Shown here: one piece after another, positions 53,418 to 64,000 of the stretch
Position numbering within the stretch: position 1 is the stretch's first letter
Layout: each line of letters begins with the position of its first letter
Assembly (NCBI GenBank): GCA_039090855.1
Contig: CM077005.1
Coordinates: 77,434,607 to 77,498,606 of the forward strand
Direction of reading: 5' to 3'
DNA length: 64,000 nucleotides
From: Macrothele yani
Taxonomy: Eukaryota; Arthropoda; Arachnida; Araneae; Macrothelidae
The notes under the pieces: model-generated
What the model was told of the DNA's origin: nothing
The model's input: only the letters and a program-made list of their open reading frames with translations
The model's database searches: none
Program-made: the position numbers and the translations under genes

Positions 53418-54629
53418 CACAGTCGAGTCACATTATTGTGACCACCTCCTACTTTTATTATCAACAGCACGTAGCCAATGAATGAAGGCAAGTGTCGTGA
53501 GCTGGCTTGGAGGGTATATAAGGTCTAGTGTAGGCATTCCGAAAACATATTACTCATTGCTGTCCTGGATAAAAGGAGAGATTTATCAGATTTGCAAAAA
53601 GGGATGATAATTGGCTTTCGGGCCAAGGGTGGCAGTATTTCTGAAACAGCGCAGTTTGTGAACTGTTTGTGTGCTGCTGTGGTTAAACTGTATCGTGATT
53701 TGAGAAATGGCAACATTGCGAATAAGTGATGTGGAAACTGCGGAGCACCATGTGCCATTGATGAGAGAGGTGAACGTCGGCTGCGAAGATGCGTGAGGGC
53801 CGATCGACACGCTACAGTGGAGCAACTCACTGGCCAAATGAGCCAGGAGGCTACCGGAAGTGTGTCTAAAATGACAGTTCAGCAAACCTTGCTGCATATG
53901 GGGCTCCGATGCAGATGGATGGTCACTGCACCTACGCTAGCGAAAGGTGCATCGGCAGAAAAGGCTTACATTTGCATGGCAGTATCGGAATCGGACCTCT
54001 GCTGATTGGCAAAGGATTGCCTTCTCCAATGAGTCACGTTTTCTGCTTCATCGAATGGATTCACGTTGGCGTATAAGGTGAGAAACATTGGAGAACAAAC
54101 AATCTTCAGCCATTGCTTGAAAAACACAAGCTGGTTGGGGTAGCGTTATGGTCTGGGGAATGTTTTTGTGGCATTCTCTGGGTCCACTCATACCTGTGGA
54201 AGGCACTATGGACTGAATTCATTATGAATCCATCCTTGCAGACCACGTACATCAATGCATGCCAATTGTCTTCCCTGGGGCAGATGGGATCTTTTAGCAC
54301 GACGTGTCACGCAGCTAGAAATGCCCGAGAGTGGTTGGAAGAGCATGATGGAGACTTCAAAGTACTTCCCTGGTCCCCGAATTCCCCAGACTTAAGCCCA
54401 ATTGAGCATCTGTGGGACCACCTCAACCATGTTGTTCACTCTATGAATCCTCCACCATACACCCTCCAGCAGCTGTCAGATGCACTGCAGTCAGCATGGC
54501 TCCACATACCTGTGAACACCTTTCAGCACCTTATTGAATCACGCCTAGCCCATCTAGCTGCTGTTCACGCTGCACACAGCGGTTACTCTGGATATTAGCT
54601 GGTGGTCACAATAATGTGACTCGACCATG
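53418..54629 (+). mobile_element. Tc1-like element with TIRs (fourth family)
   Basis: The left end cacagtcgagtcacattatt (53418) matches the complement of the right end (catggtcgagtcacattatt, ending at 54629), continuing gtgaccacc. TA lies at the right flank (54630-54631); the left flank has ca instead. Length 1212 bp. Confidence 0.92.
53565..54598 (+). pseudogene. Tc1-like transposase, first Asp mutated
   Basis: Plus strand. N-terminus LDKRRDLSDLQKGMIIGFRA then KGGSISETAQFVN. Next APCAIDERGERRLRRCVRAD, RHATVEQLTGQMSQEATGSV and SKMTVQQTLLHMGLRCR (53750-53930). The first catalytic block reads IAFSNESRFLLHRMDSRWRI near 54015-54080, with Asn replacing the catalytic Asp (GAT to AAT). The second block is broken around TTCHAARNAREWLEEHDGDF (54298-54360). 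The third block VLPWSPNSPDLSPIEHLWDH is intact near 54365-54425, with tail TLQQLSDALQSAWLHIPVNT. Frameshifts and stops intervene. Confidence 0.92.
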
Positions 54630-54639
54630 TATATAAATG

Positions 54640-55070
54640 AAATATACTGCCACTTTTTCCTAGTGCTACTGTGAAAAGAGCTGTGAATATTCAATTACTT
54701 TTTTAATTTTTTTCTCAAATGTTGCTGTTTCAAATGAACAACCGTTACAACAGTAATATTTTGTTGATTAAATAATTATTGTTATCTATCTTAGGTGGGA
54801 GAGGCATTTGCTTGTGAAGGTCACCTGTGAGAAACAATGCCACACAATTGGAAACACAAGTCCATGAATTTAAAATCCTGAGATAAATTAAGCTTCAATA
54901 GATTTTTTGTTTGGGATACTAACTATGCCTCAGTAACATTAGTGAAGAGACTCAACATAATGGGTTTTGTTTCAGAGACCTTAGTTAGAATGATTAGTTG
55001 AAGTTCTCTGCTAAGGGTTGAATGATGTATTTCTGCGATTTTCATAAGTCAAAAGAAACAATAAAAATGA
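54640..55070. other. Spacer, possible LINE-B leader
   Basis: No coding signal. The last part (aatgatttgagtgtgggaca) joins the LINE-B fragment that follows. Confidence 0.4.
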
Positions 55071-55340
55071 TTTGAGTGTGGGACATGGTGGTCTTACCAT
55101 ACTTGAGAAAGCTGGCCCACTACAGAATAACCAGGTAATAATAAATGGTAAATGAGAAAGAGATCATAATATATGGTTGTAAGATTATTTTATGGAATAC
55201 AAGAGGAATACATGGATAAGTATAGATTGGATGTGTCATGAGAAAGTGAAAATAAAAACAAGTATTTGGGATAGAGGAAGTGAATGGATTGGTAGAGTGT
55301 TTGGCCTGAAGAATTAGAGGGCAAACTTTGTGAAGAAGAA
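55048..55340 (+). pseudogene. LINE-B 5' fragment
   Basis: Matches the start of the LINE-B endonuclease frame at 60.7-60.9 kb: SVGHGGLTILEKAGPLQNN (compare MGYGGLTTLEKDGPPRN), then gaatacaagaggaatacatg, aagtatagattggatgt and atagaggaagtgaatggatt in the same order with small deletions. Only the first 250-300 bp survives. Confidence 0.8.
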
Positions 55341-55349
55341 AAAGTTAGG

Positions 55350-56790
55350 AACAACATAACTGACCAAAGTTGATAATTGTGCAGAACAGTGACTGCAGTA
55401 GTGTACTCTCTCAGTGAATCTAAATCTTCTGGTATGAACGAATCTTCTTTCATTGTCGTCACCTAACTGGAGTATTCGTTGTTTTTTTAGGTCTTAACAT
55501 CACCTGCATGCAATATTTAATTTCTTAAAGCAGTTTTTATTCATCTCTGTTTCATTCAATAATAAAAAATTTAAAGCACTAAAATCCACAAAACGGAGCA
55601 GAACAATCGAATTCAAGAACAATGCGTAAGTAACAATAGGAAAAAAACGAAGTTTTAAAAAATAAGGAATATTAAAATATGAAAATAAGAGGTCATTACA
55701 ACCATGACTATTTGCAAGCCAAAGATAAAGAATAAAGAAGGAGAAGTAAACAACTCAACCAATGAGTTATGATAGTTCAACATCAAATCCAAAATTTAAG
55801 CCTAAACACTCACCTGATGCATTTTGCATGGTTTATATCACTGGCATTTACAACAGAATAGTGATTATCAAAGGGTTGCCACACTGCTGGCAAGTCATTT
55901 GTCCTTACGGCATGAAGAAATGTCGTGCACAATCAGCAACAAGTTTTTTTGTTCTGCTGACTGTATGCAGATGTTTTTTTTTTAAATACAACTCTGTGGT
56001 TATACTCCAGCTGAGATCTTGGGACTCCAGTTTGTATTAAATCAGGAGAGTCATCAAAGTTAAAATTTTTTAAGTGCTGGAGGAAAAGAAATAACTCACT
56101 AACTAAAATATATAAAAAAAGAAAAAAAGTTGATTATATGTCACAACCTGATTCCCCATAAAATGTACAGTCAGCACTTCCCCATCATACTCCTATCTTC
56201 ATAATTGTAAATATGTTTCCTGGAATTCCGGCCAGTACAGCAGAGATTAATAGGGATGGGTAAAAAAATATTGATGTTTTCGAGCATCGTTGTTTTGCAA
56301 GTGGTAATCCATATTTCAAACTGCAAAAGAATATTTTCTTATGTGAAGTAAATGAATTTCTTTTTGTTGCATTCTTTTAAAGAGGAAGGGAATATAATAT
56401 TCCTATATCATGAATTAGCGAATTCGCCGTCTTGTTCGATGTTTTGTCGCAGAAAGTTGAGTTCTTATCTTTGAAGTTACAGGAGCTCATACATCAAAGA
56501 AACATCCAGATTTCCACCAATACATCAAACATTTAAACAAAAAGTTATTGGTCACTCGATGTTGAATTGGTGAGTAATAACCAACATACTGGACAGCGAT
56601 TTTACCCATCTATGTGCCCATTAGTGCTGCAGAAGGAAATTATGTGAGTTCTGCTTTTTTGTGAAACATCAAGGTTTTCACTGATACATCTATAATTTCC
56701 AACGATACTACTGATGATAATTAACACAGCAATCAGGCATCGCTGAATTGACTGTAATTACTGTTCCACATGTAATATCAATCACATCAG
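55350..56790. other. AT-rich, no gene recognised
   Basis: Frames at 55762-56040 and 55190-55462 lack motifs. No ends or repeats were recognised. Confidence 0.45.
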
Positions 56791-56794
56791 AAAA

Positions 56795-57085
56795 AATTTC
56801 GATTCTCTCTCCAATTTCATCGCCTTGGAGGGGAATCAAACCTGAATCTCCTGATTACCATTCGAGCATGCTATCCATTATACCACCCAGGACAACAAAG
56901 TCACAAGTATTTCAGTGTTAAGATCAGAGAATATTCCGATGCTCTCAACACTCAGATACTTGTGACTTTATTGTCCTGGGTGGTGCAATGGTTAGCATGC
57001 TCGAATGGTAATTGGGAGATGTGGGTTCGATTCCCACTCCAGGATGATGAAATTTTCAAGTTTTTTTATGTGATTGATATTACGT
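56795..57085. repeat. SINE-B palindrome, second locus
   Basis: A reversed SINE-B head (56820-56895, ending taccacccaggacaacaaag) and a forward head (56965-57050, tcctgggtggtgcaatggtt, gtgggttcgattcccactcc) are mirror images, joined by cacaagtatttcagtgtt and its complement. The centre is near 56930. Acceptor-like ends tcctgg and ccagga can pair, but the unit is not a normal tRNA. Confidence 0.88.
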
Positions 57086-57089
57086 ACCT

Positions 57090-57530
57090 ATCATGACATA
57101 TTGGCCACGTATTATGGGAAGAACATTTTTTCCATGTTATTTATAGATACTACTGATGCATGGATGTTTCGGGAATGAGTCTTCATGGATGCCCAACATC
57201 GATATTTCTCACCAATGTGCCCATCTCCACTTCTTAGTTAGCACTAGAAAATGCATGCAAAGCAAGGTTGCAGTGAAGGGAGGGAGGGGGGGAGCTCCAT
57301 AATGCTTTGGGTTTCTTTTACTGAGCATCGCCTCAGTTGCAAGTAGTGTAGCCAATGCTGGTAGTGATGAGGCAGTGATTGAAAGGTACCTGTCAGAGAC
57401 TGTTTTACTGAAAACAGTTCATAAAGACTGAAAATAAAGTGCATTAGTTAAACACAACAGTATTCAAGATGCCTCTAACACTAAAATACTTTTACTGAAA
57501 GTCACGATACCATCACAGTTCAAAATATTT
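57090..57530. other. Spacer
   Basis: No gene recognised. The small minus frame at 57244-57444 is unsupported. Confidence 0.4.
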
Positions 57531-57531
57531 T

Positions 57532-57631
57532 TGAGAAGATACAATTTGAGCAAAAAATATTTGTGAAGATACCTTTTGAGCAAAAAATATTTTTGTGAAG
57601 ATACCACCCATACATACATACATACATATCA
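57532..57631. repeat. ~31-bp tandem repeat and (CATA)n tail
   Basis: Three partial copies of gagcaaaaaatatttgtg followed by aagatacc, then catacatacatacatacata at 57608-57628. The CATA run, read on the minus strand, is the 3' tail of LINE-B. Confidence 0.8.
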
Positions 57632-57698
57632 CTAAGCTGCTCTCTGATATTCAGAGGTTAGCTCCACAAAGAAATACAAACTACCAGATAATTTCTAC

Positions 57699-59896
57699 TT
57701 ACTGTTGCCGTATCAAACTTCTCCATTTACAGCGATCTTGACATACAACTAGGGCTTCACAGACATCCATCACACGCCGTACACAAGACCTTCTATACTT
57801 CATACTTATAATCTTTTTCTCATGCAGACACTCCTGAATCTGATCCACCCATGACTTCCTTGGCCTTCCTCTGCCTTTCCTTCCTGCCACTTGGGCTAAA
57901 AAGATTTTCTTAGTAAGCATCTCATCACTCATTCTTTCAACATGGCCAAACCACTGAAGCATATTAGTCACCACCTTGAAAACAACATTTTTCTTCGCAT
58001 TACACAACTGCAACACATCTTCATTCCTCACACAATCAGAACGTGTCTTGCCACAAACCCCCCATAAGCAATGCATTTCTCCAGCACACAAACAATTCCT
58101 ATGTTTCTTCTGTAGTACCAAGGTTTCACTGCCATACATCACAGTAGGCACAATTACACTTTCATATACAGCCATGCAAAACTCTCTTGAGAACCCATCA
58201 TTCCTGTGAAACCCTCCAAAAGCAACTATGACTTTCAATGAAGAATTCACTCGCATACTAATTTCACCATTCAATTTGTTCTCTCTGTCAAACATGCTTC
58301 CTAAATACACAAACCCATTCACCTGATCAATAACTATACTTTGTATATAGATTAAGATAATACAACATAGTTGTCACAAATGTTTATTTTTATTTCTCAA
58401 ACCAACCATGGTTTCGCTGGGTAATGACCTAGCTTCATCAGGACGAACGGCACGTTCGTCCTGATGAAGCTAGGTCAATACCCAGCGAAACCACCATGGT
58501 CGGCTTGAGAAATCAAAAAATAAATAAATAAACATTTGTGACAATTACGTTGTATTATCTTAGCCTATATATAATCGTCACAAGACTGTAGTCATTGAGA
58601 TAAAGAACTATACTTTGATTTTTCCCTTATTTATACTCATTTTGAATTTCATGCAAACTTTGTACATCCGAGACAACATACTCTGCAACTCACTTTTGCT
58701 CTCTGCCAACAAGACAGTGTCAGCAGCATACAGTAATCTGCACACACGGATATCACCAAGACATAAACCAGTCTTACCTATTTTGGCATCACGCATTCAT
58801 GTGTCCATAAAATATTAAACAGCCAGGGTGACATTACACAACCTTGTCAGACTCCTGCACCAATGGAAACCCATTTTGATAAAACACCATTTACTCGTAC
58901 ACAAGCTCTACTGCCAGCATACATGGCTTTTATACTGTTAAGTAGATTCCCAGTAACACCAGGTTTATTCAATACCTTCCACAAAAGTGTCCTATTTTCT
59001 CGGTCAAAAGCTTTCTCTAAATCTATGAAGGCAGCAAAAACTTTCTTACCAACAGCCAGATACTTTTCAATCATTATGAGTAATGCAAAAATTTGGTTAG
59101 TGCAGCCTTTACCAGGCATAAAACCACTCTGAACATTCCACACTTTCTCTGATGTAAGACCCCATATTTTTTCAATAACAACCTTACCAAACACTTTCCC
59201 TGGCACACTCAGTAGGTTAATACCAAAATAGTTCTTGCAGTCAGTCTGATCACCTTTTCCCTTATACAAGGGAACAATGATAGCATCCTTCCAATCCTGA
59301 GGTACCATTCCTAACTCCCAGCACAACTAGCAAATTTCAGTTAACCAGTCAATTACAGGGTCACCACCATATTTCATCATCTCAGCAGTTATGCCATCAA
59401 CTCCTGGAGCCTTACCATTCTGAACAGATTTTAGAGCTTTACACACCTCTTCTCTTGAGATCCCTTCTGTGCTCCCATCCTTCACTGTGACATCATCTGC
59501 TTCTGCCTCTGAATCACCTTTGCTTTCCTGATCTAATAACTGACAGAAGTATTTACCCCATCTTTCACTTAACTTATTGGGTTCCCATATCATTTCCCCA
59601 ATCCTATTCTTTACACAGCTTACAACTTTGTTTCCCCTATTTTTCTTGATTCTCACGTACTTCCAGTAAGTCATCCTATCTTTCCAAAAAGCCAATTCAT
59701 GCCTTTCCACCTTCCCCTTCCTATCTTTTGCCTTACTCTGGCGAACCAGCTTAGCGACTTCATGCTTCTTACAGCGATATTCATCCACAGAAACTCTACC
59801 TTGCAACATCCCCAAATAGGCTTCCTTCTTTCTCTTTACTGCCCCTTCAATCTCACTATATGGTGCCACAGACCTCTTCAGCAGCAGTGACAACAC
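57699..59896 (-). pseudogene. LINE-B reverse transcriptase, four broken frames
   Basis: Frame 59327-59896: RKKEAYLGMLQGRVSVDEYR ... KALKSVQNGKAPGVDGITAE then MMKYGGDPVIDWL. A stop follows EIC, after which 58847-59326 continues MCWELGMVPQDWKDAIIVPL, YKGKGDQTDCKNYFGINLLS, then the palm motif AFIDLEKAFDRENRTLLW with its catalytic Asp intact. The 58608-58796 frame has GDIRVCRLLYAADTVLLAES, so the YADD box reads YAAD and the first catalytic Asp has become Ala. The inserted foldback interrupts just after KMSINKGK. Frame 57699-58322 completes the protein (NGFVYLGSMF ... FGHVERMSDEMLTKK, GRKGRGRPRKSWVDQIQ) ending WRSLIRQQ. Dead copy. Confidence 0.92.
58344..58605. mobile_element. Foldback element inserted in LINE-B, 12-bp duplication
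   Basis: A nearly perfect palindrome: cttcatcaggacgaacg (58433-58449) and its complement (58453-58469) meet at a 3-nt centre, and mirror similarity extends outward to tatatag/ctatata at 58344 and 58572, about 229 bp. A further 33 bp on the right side is unpaired. The host sequence aactatactttg occurs at both junctions (58332-58343 and 58606-58617). Confidence 0.93.
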
Positions 59897-60074
59897 AGTT
59901 CTTAAAACATTCCCACTTTTTTTCTACATCCCTCTCACAACACTTCAGCTCCTTCAGTCATTCTCTGAGTAAGTAAGAATAATGCTGATGATATTCAGGG
60001 AGCTTTTCAACCTTTATTCTTTCATTCCTGGGTCTCTTCCTATTCCTTTTAATCCAACCAACATTCAGTTTCAC

Positions 60075-60869
60075 TCATGACACTACCAAGTAATGATCAG
60101 AACCAACATCCGCACCTCTCATCACATGAGTGTCAACGATTAAGTGTTTCAGATGCTGATCATAAACAACAAAATCTATCACACTCTTTTGACCAAGAGT
60201 ACGATTTTCCCAAGTATATGTGTGGATATACTTGCGGTTGAAAAATGTATTAGATATACACAAACCATTCTCAATGCAGAGCTCAATTAATCTTTCACCA
60301 TTATCATTCACACAAGGATCATTAAACTCACCCAGAACATTATCAGAAATTGCATTCTGCACACCTACTCTAGAATTGAAATTCCCTGCTTTCTCTTCAG
60401 CACCAAACTGGCTCAAAACAGCTTTTAGCTCATTCCAGAAATCTTCCTTCCTATCAGAAGGTTCCAAGTCACAAGGAGCATACACTACAACAATTACTAT
60501 TCTCTGAAGTTTCACTTTCAAACAAATCCAAATAATTATCTCACTTATGCAGCTATAGTGAATCAAGTTGTTCATCTTTTCATCTAAAATCACATTATCC
60601 AATACTCTAGACCACACACTCACCGTTCCATTCACTTCTTCTATCCCAATTTCCTTCTTTCTGGTTTTATTTACACACAGTACATCCAATCTATACTTAT
60701 TCATCACTTCAATCACCTCGTTCATCTTGCCATTTATACCTCTAGTATTCCATACACCAATCTTACACTCACTCAGCCAAGATCTCTTTCTCATACGCTG
60801 TTTAGAAAGTCCAGGTCGATTCCGTGGTGGACCATCCTTCTCAAGTGTGGTAAGTCCACCATATCCCAC
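60075..60869 (-). CDS. LINE-B endonuclease domain
   Basis: A 264-codon minus-strand frame at the 5' end of LINE-B. Endonuclease signatures: IGVWNTRGINGKMNEV, DVLCVNKTRKKEIG (Asn-Lys where a Glu-Thr pair is expected, so the catalytic Glu has become Lys), VYAPC, AGNFNSRVGV (family GDFNxRVG, Asp replaced by Asn) and GADVGSDHYLVVS with the terminal SDH intact. The frame then stops, while the RT begins about 180 bp further on in another frame. Even with an open frame the substitutions suggest it is inactive. The first methionine MGYGGL is plausible but the leader is untested. Confidence 0.88.
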   Translation of the reverse strand: MGYGGLTTLEKDGPPRNRPGLSKQRMRKRSWLSECKIGVWNTRGINGKMNEVIEVMNKYRLDVLCVNKTRKKEIGIEEVNGTVSVWSRVLDNVILDEKMNNLIHYSCISEIIIWICLKVKLQRIVIVVVYAPCDLEPSDRKEDFWNELKAVLSQFGAEEKAGNFNSRVGVQNAISDNVLGEFNDPCVNDNGERLIELCIENGLCISNTFFNRKYIHTYTWENRTLGQKSVIDFVVYDQHLKHLIVDTHVMRGADVGSDHYLVVS

Positions 60870-60930
60870 ACTTGAGTCATTTTTAATATTTCTTTGCGAC
60901 TTTTTAATCAGGTAAGTACATCAGTGTGGG

Positions 60931-61165
60931 GATCAGCCCACAGCTGACGGTTCCAGTTGGTCGTTCAACCTAAGGATTCTGGAACAAAACCCATTGAGTT
61001 GGGATTTTTCGCCAACGTCACACAGGCACCTCTGCAAGATTCAGAGGCCCTTGTTGCTGTTATGTGTGCCATTGTTCCCACGGAGCGCCTCAAGGAGGCA
61101 AACCCATCCCTCACTAAGATATTACCCAATGGTATCAAATGCCACTTGGATTGACCTCTAATGTG
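60931..61165. other. Possible LINE-B leader
   Basis: Sequence continues upstream of the LINE-B start with no break that I could place. The 65-codon plus frame at 60957-61154 has no known motif. Confidence 0.4.
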
Positions 61166-61170
61166 ATAAA

Positions 61171-61471
61171 TATAGACTTACCCTTTTTCTTTGTAGGTAG
61201 ACTATATGCAGCATGATGTACTTATAACCCTAACCATGTGGTTTTAATAAGGTAAGAAATTTTCAATAATAGCATTAGTTTCCATAAGCATATATATACA
61301 GTATATATGTATTATTTAATTATAGCATAATAACTTGTTAAATAATGATCCCTCTAATGAATAATTATATAATAATAAAACAAATCCAAGGTACATGACA
61401 TTCGTAACATGAGTTGACAACAATGTGCTGCATATAGTAGTCTACCTACGAAGAAAGTAGAGTAAGTGTAC
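61171..61471. repeat. Foldback, ~50-bp arms with ~190-bp loop
   Basis: ctttgtaggtagactatatg then cagca (about 61191-61215) is mirrored by tgctgcatatag(tag)tctacctacgaag around 61421-61450, extending outward through agacttacc and gtaagtgt. Arms are imperfect. Confidence 0.7.
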
Positions 61472-61479
61472 ATTTTATC

Positions 61480-63040
61480 AAATAATCTTATGCTTTAAAA
61501 TATTATTAAATCCTTTAAGCAGGTTAAGTTTACCTAAAAAGACATTTTTAGGTGTTTTGGACTTTGTATCATTGAGTCAAAAACAATTGCTACTAACTAT
61601 AACTGTGATGAGCCTTTTAATGCCTCAGTAACATTTTGCAATAGACTTAAGAACTAATCCTTTTGCATACATTCTGAAAAAAACTTTCTGTTCCATTCAA
61701 ATATGATCATGGCTAGTGCTCAGCCAAAAATGTTTACACATATGATTATTACTTATATATTAAAAGAAATTTACGAAGAAATAATCATTACAAATACTTT
61801 GCAGACATACAAGTATATTATTTTTAGCATAGAAATGCTACATTCAATTATTACTATAGAGTATACTTGGCCAGAAACTGGGAGATGAGATTTGTTTCCT
61901 GCTCCAGGACAATATAATTTTGAAAGCCTCTCAGGTGTTGGTTACAGGACAACAGTTCAAAATGTGGCATTTTATGCCTAAAATAATATTAATATAAATC
62001 AGTAATACTTAAAAGGAGTGAACATAATTAATCATAATTATAGCATTACATGAGAATATATATCACCTTTTGGATTTTTCCTGTTTGCTAAACAGCATTC
62101 CTTCTATTACCAAAATGCCAAAATTCTCAAAACTCAAGTTCTTACTTCAACAGTTTATGCATGTAAAACTATATGTTGAAATCAGAAAAATTCTGTTAAA
62201 CTTTAATCAAGCACAAAGTTCAATATTATAACAATTAATCATACACAGAAGTTACATCTTACCAGCTGAAAATAAGTTAAATTTCACATTAAAAACGAGC
62301 TCGTAAATAAACAGCAGAAATGTCATGTTCCCCATATCTAAGACACTTTGCATGCTTGTACACCTAAAGGAGAAAATCTTATGAGTTTACTGTAGCCAAC
62401 ATAATGTCATAAATCATATTAACAATAATAAGCATTATTTTCATTACAGCAAAATCACTATACAAGAGATGTAACTACAAGTATGAAAATAAAACTCTTT
62501 TGAATTATCAAATCTAGCATATAGTGTGCATACATGTGATGCCGTTACCACAGATTAAAAGTCAGATTTTGCTTCCCAGAGAAATACATATGGCAAAAAT
62601 TCAGTAAGTTCTGAGTCTGAATATGAGGTAATAAGACACAGATATTGATTTTATTCCTCAAAATTTCAAAAATTACCAGGTAAATCACTGGATATCAGTA
62701 GTTGAAATTCATTAAAATTTATGCTAAACTTGCAAATGTTAAAAAAGCTTTTTTAGAACACAGAATTTTTTGAAGTGAGTGTATCAAATAGAAATTCAGA
62801 TTTTATTGCAAATCAAACACATAAATAATTTGAGGGAATGAATGCAGTTATGTGTGAGCTTGAAGATTCAATTTTGTAGCACAAAGCGTTTTATCAACAC
62901 TTCCCAAGAAAGTGATTATGGAAAAGAAATAGTGACCTTTTATAACAACAGAGATGTCTTGATAATAGTGAGCTTTTACAACAACAGAGAACCTTTTGAA
63001 GTAGATTTCAGCAATCAATGTGTTTTTTACTTCAGTAATC
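61480..63040. other. AT-rich; SINE-B remnant near 61870
   Basis: The only recognised item is aaactgggagatgagatttg followed by tttcctgctccaggac (61875-61910), which resembles the 3' half of the SINE-B head. A short direct repeat (gtgaccttttataacaacag and gtgagcttttacaacaacag, 62930-62990) is also present. No gene seen. Confidence 0.45.
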
Positions 63041-63044
63041 TCTA

Positions 63045-63072
63045 GATCTTTCTCTCTCTCTCTCTCTCTCAC
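63045..63072. repeat. (TC)n microsatellite
   Basis: Perfect tctctctctctctctctctc run with one a near the end. Confidence 0.9.
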
Positions 63073-63079
63073 TCTCTTT

Positions 63080-63590
63080 TAATGCCCTCAGATTTTGGTA
63101 AAGTTAGAATCAACTGCTTCTCCTAAATAACCCATTTTACTGAAAAACTGAACTGAAGACTTATCCTATGTTTTAAATTGGTAGTTCACAGTTTGCATAG
63201 CCAGGTAGGTTTCAATGCTCATTTTTCCTGACTTTGTGCCTATAATTACACCCATTATGCAGAAAGAACTTTTCAGCCTGAGGACCATGAATGCATGATA
63301 AGCTATTTTAGATAAATTGCCACTATTTTGACTACTTTAGATAAATGACCATTTCTTCCCAGCTGACCTCAGATGAAAAGATGTTAAACAGGCTCTCACA
63401 CTTAATGATTTTAATTGCCAACACATGAAGTATGCGAGTCAGGCAGTTAAGAAGAAAAATAACTTGTGTATAGCTTATCTACAAGAAGTCATTTCATTCA
63501 CAGAGTTATCTTACACAAATTCTGCAAATATATACATGAAATGGACATTAAGATCATTCAGTTGCTTCAGGAGGCAATATCTCAGTAGCA
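63080..63590. other. Spacer
   Basis: No feature recognised before the next LINE-B copy. Confidence 0.4.
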
Positions 63591-64000
63591 TATATCACTA
63601 CGCTGTTCTTTGAGATTCAGAGGTTAGCTCCAAAAATAAATACAAACTACCAGATATTTTTACTTACTGTTACCATATCAAACTTCTCCATTTACAGCAG
63701 TCTTGGCATACAACTCGGGCTTCACTAACACCCATCACACGCTGTACACAATCTTCTATACTTCATACTCATAATCGTTTTTTCACGCAGACACTCCTGA
63801 ATCTGATCCTCCCATGACTTTCTCGGCCTTCCTCTGCCTTTCCTTCCTGCCACTTGGGCTAAAAGGATTTTCTTAGTAAGCATCTCATCAGTCATTCTTT
63901 AAACGTGGCCAACCATCTAAGCATATTAGTCTCCACCTTACTAACAACATTTTGCTTCTCATTACACAACTGCAACACATCTTCATTTCTCACACGATCA
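63590..64000 (-). pseudogene. LINE-B copy, 3' end, continues past window
   Basis: Read on the minus strand, it parallels 57640-58030 base by base with scattered differences. It has the 3' hairpin region (gagattcagaggttagctcc in plus-strand reading), then codons equivalent to RGRPRKSW, QVAGRKG and HVERM..EMLTKK. Single-base gaps (for example cacacaatcttctatac versus cacaagaccttctatac) break the frame. Its RT palm and endonuclease, if present, lie outside the window. Confidence 0.9.

Larger units (their letters stand above)
57608..60930 (-). mobile_element. LINE-B non-LTR retrotransposon, nearly full length
   Basis: Minus-strand endonuclease plus reverse transcriptase element of about 3.3 kb, including a 262-bp foldback inserted at 58344-58605. 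Its 3' end carries a ctctgatattcagag-type hairpin and a (TATG)n tail without poly(A), again RTE-like. Other pieces lie at 34.9-36.9, 55.05-55.34 and 63.6-64.0 kb. It is a different family from the RTE at 9.2 kb. Confidence 0.9.

Noticed and set aside
56965..57050. Functional tRNA (Asp/Glu-like)
   Set aside because: T33 and the anticodon loop are wrong and the unit is one arm of a repeated palindrome.
60220..60507. 95-codon plus frame
   Set aside because: Antisense to the LINE-B endonuclease domain.

Overview
This window reads as AT-rich intergenic DNA from an animal, most probably an arthropod and likely an insect. The evidence is the mix of transposable elements: Tc1/mariner lineages including a Tc3-like and a Tigger-like element, several hAT lineages, an RTE-type non-LTR element, a Helitron helicase remnant, and a dominant tRNA-derived SINE. 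I could not identify the order or species. No host protein gene, rRNA gene or functional tRNA gene could be supported; every recognisable coding block belongs to a mobile element, and almost all are broken.

Layout. 1-9 kb: decayed Tc1 (1.4-2.3 kb), a Tc3-like element with terminal inverted repeats (TIRs, 5.1-6.4 kb) and a Tc1 (7.3-8.3 kb). 9.2-12.4 kb: a near-complete RTE-type retrotransposon with intact endonuclease and reverse transcriptase motifs, flanked by an unusually long target-site duplication (TSD). 12.75-14.94 kb: a higher-order tandem array with about 150-bp spacing, each monomer carrying a CTCF-like core motif. 14.96-17.63 kb: a hAT with a perfect 8-bp TSD. 18-20 kb: hAT debris, SINEs and a SINE-B palindrome. 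20.1-23.2 kb: two Tc1 elements. 23.9-25.0 kb: a Hermes-like hAT gene. 26-34.4 kb: SINE-rich DNA, including a hAT hit by three SINEs and a SINE inside a SINE, then a Helitron helicase remnant. 34.9-36.9 kb: a LINE-B fragment split by a mariner. 37.8-40.2 kb: a candidate unclassified DNA transposon. 40.3-45.6 kb: AT-rich DNA with two long foldbacks and a hAT tail. 46-55.3 kb: mariner, RTE, Tigger-like, three Tc1 pieces and a LINE-B start. 56.8-64 kb: a second SINE-B palindrome, a nearly full-length LINE-B carrying an inserted foldback, and another LINE-B running off the edge.

How the parts relate. Nesting gives relative ages: LINE-B is older than the mariner and the foldback inserted in it; the hAT at 27.7 kb is older than its SINEs; one SINE at 31 kb is older than the SINE inside it. 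SINEs depend on LINE enzymes, but I could not match either SINE to either LINE family. The observations most worth following are the CTCF-like array, the TIR-bracketed unrecognised gene at 37.8-40.2 kb, and the recurring SINE-B palindromes.
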